A stretch of 9,142 bases of DNA from CABMGU01 sp964508495 (GTDB lineage: Archaea > Nanobdellota > Nanobdellia > Woesearchaeales > ARS49): assembly GCA_964508495.1 (NCBI GenBank), contig CAZDUA010000008.1:1-9142 (forward strand), in the 5' to 3' direction. Positions 1-5,016 of this stretch are shown piece after piece. Position 1 is the stretch's first letter, and the number at the start of each line of letters is the position of its first letter. The position numbers and the translations under genes are program-made. The notes beneath the pieces are model-generated. The model made no database searches and was not told the DNA's origin. It saw only the letters and a list, made by a program, of their open reading frames with translations.

Positions 1-95
1 CGTTCTTGGCAGTGGTACCAGTCTCCTATTTTCTCATATCTGAAGAATTGTCCTGAGTCTAGCGTGTGCTGTAAGTTGAATCCTTCCACCCTCAT
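1..95 (-). CDS. 8-oxoguanine DNA glycosylase-like protein, N-terminal fragment (runs off left edge)
   Basis: Reading leftward from an ATG at 95-93 gives 31 residues with no stop before the window edge. The segment FNLQHTLDSGQFFRY is typical of the N-terminal domain of the OGG/AlkA-type base excision glycosylases, where a hydrophobic strand is followed by T-L-x-S/C-G-Q-x-F-R-W/Y. Members excise 8-oxoguanine from DNA and then cut the abasic strand through a helix-hairpin-helix domain, which would lie outside this window. The ATG is chosen because the homology starts only a few residues later and an AT-rich promoter-like stretch lies about 30 bases upstream. Only the N-terminus is visible, so the exact subfamily and the presence of the catalytic Lys/Asp cannot be checked. 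Confidence 0.72.
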   Translation of the reverse strand, partial: MRVEGFNLQHTLDSGQFFRYEKIGDWYHCQE

Positions 96-117
96 AGCCC
101 TATATTATAGTCACAGG

Positions 118-134
118 TTTAAATATATAATATA
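118..134 (-). promoter_or_regulatory. TATA-type promoter for the leftward glycosylase gene
   Basis: On the minus strand this reads as a nearly pure A/T run (TATATTATATATTTAAA) centred about 30 bases before the ATG at 95. Archaeal TATA boxes sit about 25 bases before the transcription start, so the mRNA would start at or very close to the start codon (leaderless). The element is partly symmetric and could also be read rightward. Confidence 0.5.
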
Positions 135-150
135 GTCTCCAAACAGTAGT

Positions 151-163
151 AAAGCTTATATAT
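151..163 (+). promoter_or_regulatory. BRE/TATA promoter for the 253-residue protein gene
   Basis: AAAGCTTATATAT matches an archaeal purine-rich BRE followed by a TATA box. Its centre is about 28 bases before the ATG at 185, which places the expected transcription start at the start codon. No Shine-Dalgarno sequence is seen before the ATG, in keeping with a leaderless message. Confidence 0.62.
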
Positions 164-184
164 GGTCTATTTTGTCTTCTTTTA

Positions 185-946
185 ATGGCATTGAACGAGA
201 ATTTTGGCTTCACTCCTAGGGGGGTTAATCAGCGTATTTTATGCGGGCCTGAGGGTTTCAGGGCGTATTTTAATTTTCTTGATGATGTGTATCTTGGCCT
301 TCAGCAGGGTCCTATGGTTTCTGATTTGTTTCAGGTTATGAACCCGGAGGAAATTCTTGCTGCTTCTGCCGGCTGGGCTGAGGTCGCGCGTCAGAGAAAC
401 AGGACCATTGTTACTGATCCTTCAAGATTTTACTCGCAAGTTGTAAGAGTCGCGTTTGGCAGTTATGCTCGGATTTTGAACACGATTAAAGCGCATGCTG
501 AAGAGCGCGGTGTTGCTCCTTTTACGACAAGCAAAGGCGATTTGGCTCAGAGAGTGGAAGAAATTTTTGATTGCAGGCCTCGTGTACGAGAGATTCTTGA
601 TGTTGATAAATTGCGCGATACAATAGAGAGAGGCCTGCACGAGCGCCATTTTAATTCTGACGCGCCGAGGAGCATGGCGAGCAGGCAGAAATATGCAGGG
701 GCTATAAGCAGGATTCTCCATGATAAGTATTTGTCGTATGAGCGAAGATTTCCCGCAGAGTATTATCTGGGAGAAGCGCGCATCGCTCTTGCTCGAAACG
801 ACAGGGAAGAGCTTGATAATTTATTGCGCGACCGTATTCCAATAATTCTGGAAAAAGCTATTGATGATGACGTGCGTGTCATGGAGTATTGCGGCATTCA
901 CGATAGTGTTTGCCAGCCAGGCATACGCGCCAATCCGCCTTACTGA
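185..946 (+). CDS. Hypothetical 253-residue soluble protein
   Basis: I do not recognise this protein. It has no signal peptide and no membrane segment, and looks mostly alpha-helical, with many charged residues and Arg-rich helices in the second half (for example around residues 125-150 and 195-225). Two cysteines lie close together near the C-terminus (YCGIHDSVCQPG), too few for an obvious zinc site unless residues from elsewhere or a dimer contribute. ATG at 185 is the first start after a good TATA element, and the reading frame is clean through to TGA at 944-946. It stands alone between a divergent DNA glycosylase gene and a downstream gene with its own promoter, so the context gives no firm functional hint. 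Codon use resembles the metabolic genes of the window, which argues that it is a genuine resident gene. Confidence 0.8.
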   Translation: MALNENFGFTPRGVNQRILCGPEGFRAYFNFLDDVYLGLQQGPMVSDLFQVMNPEEILAASAGWAEVARQRNRTIVTDPSRFYSQVVRVAFGSYARILNTIKAHAEERGVAPFTTSKGDLAQRVEEIFDCRPRVREILDVDKLRDTIERGLHERHFNSDAPRSMASRQKYAGAISRILHDKYLSYERRFPAEYYLGEARIALARNDREELDNLLRDRIPIILEKAIDDDVRVMEYCGIHDSVCQPGIRANPPY

Positions 947-947
947 G

Positions 948-960
948 AAAGTTTTATAAC
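948..960 (+). promoter_or_regulatory. TATA promoter for the coiled-coil protein and lspA
   Basis: AAAGTTTTATAAC lies immediately after the stop codon of the preceding gene and is centred about 29 bases before the ATG at 984. This spacing again predicts a leaderless transcript. It would also drive lspA, whose start lies inside the first gene. Confidence 0.55.
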
Positions 961-983
961 AGTGCTATTATTATTTCTATTTC

Positions 984-1355
984 ATGGGAATGATGGACAA
1001 GTTGAAGTTCTGGAGGAAAGAGGAAGAATCTATTCCTGAAATGCCTAGTATTCCTGAGTCAGCATTGCCTGAACAGCAGATGCCTTCCGGTATTGACCAG
1101 ATGGGAATGCCGAGGCCTACTCCTGGTATTAACGAGCCTCCTTTTGAGCACGAGCAGTTTCAGCCTGGTAGCTTGCAGTCTCCGAGAGCTTTTCAACAGC
1201 AGCCTGCAATGTCTGCTGACCAGCAGTTGCAATTAATATCCTCGAAGTTAGACACGATTAAAGCTCAATTGGAGACTGTTTTGCAGCGTCTTGAAAGATT
1301 GGAGAGAAAGGAAGAGCAGAGTCCTTATCAGCAGAGATGGCGAACAGGAGTTTAG
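984..1355 (+). CDS. Pro/Gln-rich protein with C-terminal coiled coil
   Basis: A 123-residue protein in three parts. A short charged N-terminus (MGMMDKLKFWRKEEE) is followed by a low-complexity middle, roughly residues 16-77, rich in Pro, Gln, Met and Glu and likely disordered. The C-terminal part, residues about 78-112, has heptad-like hydrophobic spacing (LISSKLDTIKAQLETVLQRL and onward) and should form a coiled coil for oligomerisation or docking. There is no signal peptide or membrane segment. Its last 19 bases overlap the start of lspA in another frame, so the two are probably co-transcribed and perhaps translationally coupled; any functional link to signal peptidase is inference only. 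The family is not one I can name. The ATG at 984 is preferred over the in-frame ATGs 6 and 9 bases later because of its distance from the TATA element. Confidence 0.78.
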   Translation: MGMMDKLKFWRKEEESIPEMPSIPESALPEQQMPSGIDQMGMPRPTPGINEPPFEHEQFQPGSLQSPRAFQQQPAMSADQQLQLISSKLDTIKAQLETVLQRLERLERKEEQSPYQQRWRTGV

Positions 1356-1780
1356 TTTTCTGGAGTGTTGCAGTTTTTGTTTTTCTTCTCGATAGAATAT
1401 CAAAATTTTTAGTTTTGAACTTCGTTCCTTTAAACTCATCAATAGACTTGAAACTTTTTTCTTTAACGCACCTCACTAATACTGGCACTGCTTTTGGCTT
1501 GTTTAAGAACGCGTCGTGGTTTTTTATCGTCTTTGCGGCGGCAGTTATTGTTTTCTTGATTTTAAAACACAAGACTTTCGAGGCAAATCTTCAGCCAATC
1601 CTTGGTCTTATTCTCGGTGGCGCTTTAGGAAATCTGACTGATAGACTATTTTACGGCGCTGTTGTCGACTTTATTGATTTTCATTTCTGGCCCGCTTTTA
1701 ACGTCGCTGACTCTGCCATCAGTATTGCGGTTGTTTGGATATTATATAGAGAATACTTACAGAAGAAACGCAAAGTTTAA
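1337..1780 (+). CDS. lspA: Lipoprotein signal peptidase (signal peptidase II, A08 family)
   Basis: A 147-residue polytopic membrane aspartyl protease. In bacteria LspA removes the signal peptide of prolipoproteins just before the lipid-modified cysteine. The family motifs are all visible: LLDRISK at residues 17-23, NTGTAFGLF at 48-56, GGALGNLTDRL at 94-104 and VVDFIDF...FNVADSAI at 109-128. The two catalytic aspartates are D102 (GNxxD) and D125 (FNxAD). About four hydrophobic segments are present (near 6-19, 60-76, 85-100 and 121-137). Length is near the usual 150-170 residues. The ATG at 1337 lies inside the upstream gene, with only a weak purine-rich site before it. The enzyme is a bacterial hallmark and most archaea lack it, so horizontal acquisition or an unusual archaeal lipoprotein route is implied. 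No Lgt homologue and no protein with a clear lipobox is present in the window. Confidence 0.95.
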   Translation: MANRSLVFWSVAVFVFLLDRISKFLVLNFVPLNSSIDLKLFSLTHLTNTGTAFGLFKNASWFFIVFAAAVIVFLILKHKTFEANLQPILGLILGGALGNLTDRLFYGAVVDFIDFHFWPAFNVADSAISIAVVWILYREYLQKKRKV

Positions 1781-1787
1781 ATATATC
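1773..1787 (+). promoter_or_regulatory. TATA promoter for the first anchored paralogue
   Basis: AAGTTTAAATATATC overlaps the lspA stop codon. Transcription would start near 1808, leaving a 5' leader of about 40 bases before the ATG at 1850. This is one of only two promoters in the window that predict a leader of this size. Confidence 0.5.
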
Positions 1788-1836
1788 CAGTATACATAAT
1801 GCTATATTAGTCTAAAAGAGACTGTATTTTACTCAA

Positions 1837-1843
1837 GAGGTGA
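1837..1843 (+). promoter_or_regulatory. Strong Shine-Dalgarno site before 1850
   Basis: GAGGTGA is complementary to the 3' end of 16S rRNA and is followed by a 6-base spacer before ATG at 1850. It fixes this start and shows leadered translation, in contrast to the likely leaderless genes around it. Confidence 0.8.
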
Positions 1844-1849
1844 AAAAGA

Positions 1850-2305
1850 ATGGCTGATGAACGCAAAGGTATTGCTTTGGTGATTCTTGGTATTGTGGCA
1901 ATTATTGCCATTGTCGGACTCGTGTTGCTTTTCACAAATGCGAAGAAAGGAGCAACAGGTCAGGGAATTTATGGCGGAGCGATGAAAGAAATTTCTTATC
2001 CTTACTGGGTTGGCAGGGGAACTCCTGCAAACAGGCCTGGTGAAGAATACTTGTGGCCTTCAACTGCAAGCAAAGATTTGACAACGCACTGGAACTACTA
2101 TGGAAGTCCGAAGAGAGATCCTAAGAGCGACGTTCCATCAGCTTTGACAAAGTGCGGTAACAGAGGCTTCCTGATTTCGTACAACGATAATCAGAGAGCA
2201 TATTACGAGAACATCCGTGATTTCACTGTTGTAGAAACTGGCGACAAAGCCGGTCTTTGTGTTTATCCTGGAGATTACACAATGGTTGGCGGAATCGCAA
2301 GTTAA
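1850..2305 (+). CDS. Membrane-anchored protein with conserved N-terminal segment (paralogue 1)
   Basis: A 151-residue protein with a short charged N-terminus (MADERK), one hydrophobic segment of about 24 residues (6-29, KGIALVILGIVAIIAIV and onward), then NAKKGATG and a hydrophilic domain of about 115 residues. The domain is rich in Gly, Pro, Tyr and Trp and has two cysteines (TKCGNRG, GLCVYPG), which could form a disulfide if exported. The hydrophobic segment is identical to that of the next gene at 2444, while the domains beyond YGGA share little. It may be a signal anchor; a type IV pilin-like class III leader cut after Lys-Gly is a possible alternative, but the usual Glu or Gln-x-Ser-x-Glu motif in the hydrophobic core is missing. 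The strong ribosome binding site, leadered mRNA and T-rich terminator suggest high expression. Function is unknown; position directly after lspA is noted, but no lipobox cysteine is present. Confidence 0.85.
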   Translation: MADERKGIALVILGIVAIIAIVGLVLLFTNAKKGATGQGIYGGAMKEISYPYWVGRGTPANRPGEEYLWPSTASKDLTTHWNYYGSPKRDPKSDVPSALTKCGNRGFLISYNDNQRAYYENIRDFTVVETGDKAGLCVYPGDYTMVGGIAS

Positions 2306-2329
2306 TTTTTTTGTTTTATTTTTTTTGTT
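2306..2329 (+). terminator. T-rich archaeal terminator after paralogue 1
   Basis: Immediately after the TAA there are T runs of 7, 4 and 8 bases separated by single G or A. Oligo-T tracts are enough to end transcription by archaeal RNA polymerase. A following A-rich stretch (2330-2345) could pair with the T run, but the signal does not need a hairpin. Confidence 0.65.
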
Positions 2330-2372
2330 AAAAAAATCAAAAAAGTCAGAACGATTGTACGTTTTGACAAAG

Positions 2373-2389
2373 CGAAAAGTATATAAAGC
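2373..2389 (+). promoter_or_regulatory. BRE/TATA promoter for paralogue 2
   Basis: CGAAAAGTATATAAAGC is the best BRE plus TATA match in the window. Transcription would begin about 25 bases downstream, near 2408-2412, giving a leader of about 32-36 bases ahead of the GTG at 2444. Confidence 0.7.
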
Positions 2390-2391
2390 AG

Positions 2392-2408
2392 TGTGTGCTT
2401 AACACACA
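2392..2408. repeat. Perfect 6-bp inverted repeat between TATA box and expected transcription start
   Basis: TGTGTG and CACACA flank a 5-base spacer (CTTAA). The palindrome lies just downstream of the TATA element and ends about where transcription should begin, a usual place for an archaeal repressor operator. It may instead form a small hairpin or be chance in a GT/CA-rich stretch. Confidence 0.4.
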
Positions 2409-2430
2409 AAACGATTAAGCAAAACTAAAC

Positions 2431-2438
2431 GAGGTGAT
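2431..2438 (+). promoter_or_regulatory. Strong Shine-Dalgarno site deciding the GTG start at 2444
   Basis: GAGGTGAT ends 5 bases before GTG at 2444. A TTG at 2438 is in frame but overlaps this site, so it cannot be the start. Starting at GTG gives MAEESGKG, which aligns with MADERKG of the upstream paralogue. Confidence 0.82.
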
Positions 2439-2443
2439 TGCTT

Positions 2444-3055
2444 GTGGCAGAAGAAAGTGGTAAAGGAATTGCATTGGTAATTCTAGGCATTGTAGCGATT
2501 ATTGCCATTGTCGGTCTCGTGCTATTGTTCACGGGAATGAAGAAGGCAACAGGTGAATTCGCAGTGCCAGCAGCCAAAGAGTATGGCGGTGCAATTAGAG
2601 GAGTATACACGCCGTATGATAGGGCATTTACAGGTAGAGCATTAGACTACCCATCCGGTCAGAGAGGTAACTATGGCGGACAAGGTGCTATCCCTAACAA
2701 AGTAGCATGGGAAGTAACTGGCGAAGACCCATACAAGAAGACAGTTCAGTCTTATTCAAGACAAACATTCAACAGGCAACATGAAGAAATTCCTTCAATC
2801 ATTGCATGTCAATGGCTTGACTTTTTGACTGGTGACAGAGGATACGAAACACCAGCAGACGTCGGTGAAGCAACTGCATACATGGCACAAGGAAGAGGTT
2901 GTACTGACCTTGACAACATGAACGCTGTTGATTTGCAGGTTTCAGCAAGCTACTATGGTTTGACGCCTGAAAACGTCCAATCAATGATGTCTGAATCGCA
3001 GGCTGACGGTGCGGCATACTGTTGCCAGAACCCAGGCTTGACAGGAACTATCTAA
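2444..3055 (+). CDS. Membrane-anchored protein with conserved N-terminal segment (paralogue 2)
   Basis: A 203-residue protein from a GTG start. The N-terminus MAEESG is followed by the same 24-residue hydrophobic segment as in the gene at 1850, then GMKKATG and a hydrophilic domain of about 165 residues. That domain is rich in Gly, Tyr, Gln and Ala and contains four cysteines (ACQW, GRGC, AYCC), an even number suited to disulfides on the cell surface. Only KATG and an YGGA motif beyond the membrane segment recall the paralogue, so the pair looks like one anchor with two different cargo domains. Strong TATA box, strong Shine-Dalgarno site and a T-rich terminator suggest an abundant product, perhaps a surface or envelope protein. 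No catalytic motif is recognised. Topology is uncertain because positive charges follow the hydrophobic segment. Confidence 0.87.
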   Translation: MAEESGKGIALVILGIVAIIAIVGLVLLFTGMKKATGEFAVPAAKEYGGAIRGVYTPYDRAFTGRALDYPSGQRGNYGGQGAIPNKVAWEVTGEDPYKKTVQSYSRQTFNRQHEEIPSIIACQWLDFLTGDRGYETPADVGEATAYMAQGRGCTDLDNMNAVDLQVSASYYGLTPENVQSMMSESQADGAAYCCQNPGLTGTI

Positions 3056-3060
3056 GTTCC

Positions 3061-3082
3061 TTAATTTTTTATTTTTTATTTT
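3061..3082 (+). terminator. T-rich archaeal terminator after paralogue 2
   Basis: Beginning a few bases after the TAA at 3053-3055, two runs of six T and one of four T are separated by single A residues. This resembles the tract after the upstream paralogue. It may overlap the promoter of the small ORF at 3102. Confidence 0.6.
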
Positions 3083-3101
3083 AACTTTTAACTTTTCTAC
3101 C

Positions 3102-3188
3102 ATGGAAGCATTTGAACTTTATTCTATCTATGTCGTGATTACATTAGTTCTTGGTTTCGCTATATTGATGCACGTAATCCACTTCTGA
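3102..3188 (+). CDS. Putative 28-residue single-pass membrane microprotein
   Basis: ATG at 3102 opens a 28-codon frame closed by TGA at 3186-3188. The product starts MEAFELYSIY and then has a continuous hydrophobic stretch (VVITLVLGFAILMHVI) before His-Phe. That is one membrane helix with an acidic N-terminus and no positive charge apart from histidines. An AT-rich TATA-like stretch (around 3070-3083) lies at the right distance for a leaderless message. It fills most of the 176-base gap between the preceding terminator and the promoter of glycogen synthase. Support is the hydrophobic composition, clean start and stop, and fit with flanking signals; 28 codons is short enough that chance remains possible. 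No function can be assigned. Confidence 0.5.
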   Translation: MEAFELYSIYVVITLVLGFAILMHVIHF

Positions 3189-3193
3189 GTGGT

Positions 3194-3210
3194 GTTAAAC
3201 CTTTTTTAAG
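3194..3210 (+). promoter_or_regulatory. TATA-like promoter for glycogen synthase and phosphoglycerate mutase
   Basis: TTAAACCTTTTTTAAG is centred about 27-30 bases before ATG at 3232, and no Shine-Dalgarno site is seen close to that ATG. The message is therefore probably leaderless for the first gene. Confidence 0.5.
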
Positions 3211-3231
3211 TAGAGACAGTGTGGAGTACTC

Positions 3232-5016
3232 ATGGAAGCTAAGGCAGAGTTGTGTTTTGAAGTATCGTGGGAAGTTTGCAATAAGGTTGGCGGTATTTTT
3301 ACTGTTGTTCAGAGCAAAGTTTTGCCTATGAAGGAGCATTATGGCGATAATTATTTCTTAATCGGCCCTTATTTTCCTAAGAAGTCATGGGGTATTTTTG
3401 AGGAGCACGTGCCTCCTGAGCAGTGCAGGGGCGCTATTGATGTGCTGAAAAAGGAGGGCATTGAAGTGCATTGCGGCACTTGGATTACGAAAGGCAATCC
3501 TAACACGTTATTAGTCGATTTTACTAATTTCTCTGCTCAGAAGAACGATGTTAAGCGTAAATTGTGGGAGTGGTACAAGATTGACAGTATTAATACTGAA
3601 TGGTATGATTTTGACGAGCCTGTTGTGTGGGCGTACGCTGTTGGCAGGGTTATTGAAGAGTTAGCTAAAGCCATTGGCAAGCGTGCTGTTGCTCATTTTC
3701 ACGAGTGGCTTGCCGGCGCTGGCTTGTTGTATTTAATGCACCAAAAGGCCAACGTTGGCACTGTTTTTACCACTCACGCGACTACTCTTGGCCGTTCTTT
3801 GGCAATGCAGGAGCGTGATATTTACGAACAGTTGGAGAGCATTGATTCTGATGGTGAAGCGAAAAAGCTTGGTCCTTCTGTTTGGGCTAAGCATTCTTTG
3901 GAAAAGCAGAGTGCTTTGAATGCGAGCGTTTTCACAACTGTTAGCGAGATTACTGGCATGGAGGCCGAACATTTTCTTGGCAGAAAGCCGGATGTCTTAT
4001 TATTCAACGGTCTTGACATGTCTAAGTTTCCTTCTTTTGAGGAAGCTTCTCTCAAACATAGGCTTTTCAGAAACAGGATGAGGCAGTTCTTAATGTATTA
4101 TTTTTTCCCTTACTATAATTTCGATATTGAGAACACTCTTGTATATTTTATTGCGGGCAGGTACGAGTTCCACGATAAAGGAGTTGACGTGTTCATCAAG
4201 TCATTGGGAAGGCTGAATGATCAGCTGAAGGCAGAGAAGTGCGAAAAGACGATAGTGGCTTTTTTCTGGATTCCTGGAAACGTTAAGGGAATTCGTCCTG
4301 AGCTTCTTGAGAGCAAGACTTTTTTCAACGACATAAGAAACAGCGTGGATGAAGTGCACGAGGATGTTCAGAATCGTTTGTTGGAATTGTTGATTATGGG
4401 CAAGGCTGTTGGCAATGAGTCGTTGTTTGGCGAGGATTTTATTCAGGAAATAAAGCCCAAGCTTAAGCGTTTGATGCGGAAAGGAGTTCCTCCTATCAGC
4501 ACTCATTTCTTGTATGATGAGGATACTGATTTGATCGTGAAGACTTTGCGCGCTGTTGGGCTTGATAATTCTGCTGATGATGTTGTGAAGGTTGTCTTTT
4601 ATCCGATTTATTTGTCCGGCGCTGATGGGTTGTTGGATACGAGTTATTATGAGAGCATGCAGGGTTCTCATCTTGGCGTTTTCCCTAGTTATTATGAACC
4701 TTGGGGGTATACTCCTTTGGAGGCTGCTGCGTTGGGCGTTAGCAGTATTACGACTGACTTGGCCGGTTTTGGCCAGTATATTTGCAAGGAGTGCCAGCAG
4801 GGCAAGTATCCCGGAATTTTTGTTCTTCCGAGATTCAAGAAGTCTGAGGAGGAGATTGTTACTGCTTTGACTGAGGAAATGTCTCGTTTTGCTCATTTTA
4901 CGACTAAGGAGCGTATTGAAAATAAGATTATGGCTCAGAAGTTTGCCGCTACTGCTGATTGGAAGCGTTTTATAGAAAGGTATATAGAAGCGCATAACAA
5001 GGCTGTAGAAAAATGA
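3232..5016 (+). CDS. Glycogen synthase, GT3 (eukaryote-type) family
   Basis: A 594-residue cytosolic glycosyltransferase that should extend alpha-1,4-glucan chains from UDP-glucose. The N-terminal Rossmann domain begins FEVSWEVCNKVGGIFTVVQS (residues 9-28), the GT3 counterpart of the nucleotide-sugar loop. THATTLGR (181-188) holds the conserved active-site His region, and FFPYYNFDIENTLVYFIAGR (291-310) is a GT3 signature that I would not expect in the bacterial GT5 enzymes. PSYYEPWGYTPLEA (485-498) carries the two conserved glutamates (E489, E497) of the donor site. Animal and yeast enzymes are about 640-740 residues; this one is shorter and its C-terminal stretch (about 558-580) lacks the dense arginine cluster used for glucose-6-phosphate and phosphorylation control, so it is probably not regulated that way (inference). 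Its TGA overlaps the ATG of the next gene as ATGA. Confidence 0.95.
   Translation: MEAKAELCFEVSWEVCNKVGGIFTVVQSKVLPMKEHYGDNYFLIGPYFPKKSWGIFEEHVPPEQCRGAIDVLKKEGIEVHCGTWITKGNPNTLLVDFTNFSAQKNDVKRKLWEWYKIDSINTEWYDFDEPVVWAYAVGRVIEELAKAIGKRAVAHFHEWLAGAGLLYLMHQKANVGTVFTTHATTLGRSLAMQERDIYEQLESIDSDGEAKKLGPSVWAKHSLEKQSALNASVFTTVSEITGMEAEHFLGRKPDVLLFNGLDMSKFPSFEEASLKHRLFRNRMRQFLMYYFFPYYNFDIENTLVYFIAGRYEFHDKGVDVFIKSLGRLNDQLKAEKCEKTIVAFFWIPGNVKGIRPELLESKTFFNDIRNSVDEVHEDVQNRLLELLIMGKAVGNESLFGEDFIQEIKPKLKRLMRKGVPPISTHFLYDEDTDLIVKTLRAVGLDNSADDVVKVVFYPIYLSGADGLLDTSYYESMQGSHLGVFPSYYEPWGYTPLEAAALGVSSITTDLAGFGQYICKECQQGKYPGIFVLPRFKKSEEEIVTALTEEMSRFAHFTTKERIENKIMAQKFAATADWKRFIERYIEAHNKAVEK

Noticed and set aside
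162..185. Seven-codon frame (MVYFVFF) ending in TAATG at the start of the 253-residue gene
   Set aside because: Its ATG lies within or right after the TATA box, so it would not be transcribed with the expected start near 185.
2438..2443. TTG start two codons upstream for the second anchored paralogue
   Set aside because: The TTG overlaps the Shine-Dalgarno site, and the GTG at 2444 has correct spacing and matches the paralogue's N-terminus.
1850..3055. The paralogues as classic type IV pilins or archaellins
   Set aside because: The Lys-Gly plus hydrophobic segment is suggestive, but the conserved polar residues of pilin cores are absent and no pilus assembly gene is in the window; kept only as an alternative.
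4201..4995. Long minus-strand open frame of 264 codons opposite glycogen synthase
   Set aside because: It lies wholly antisense to a firmly identified enzyme, has an unnatural composition and shows no recognisable domain or start signals.
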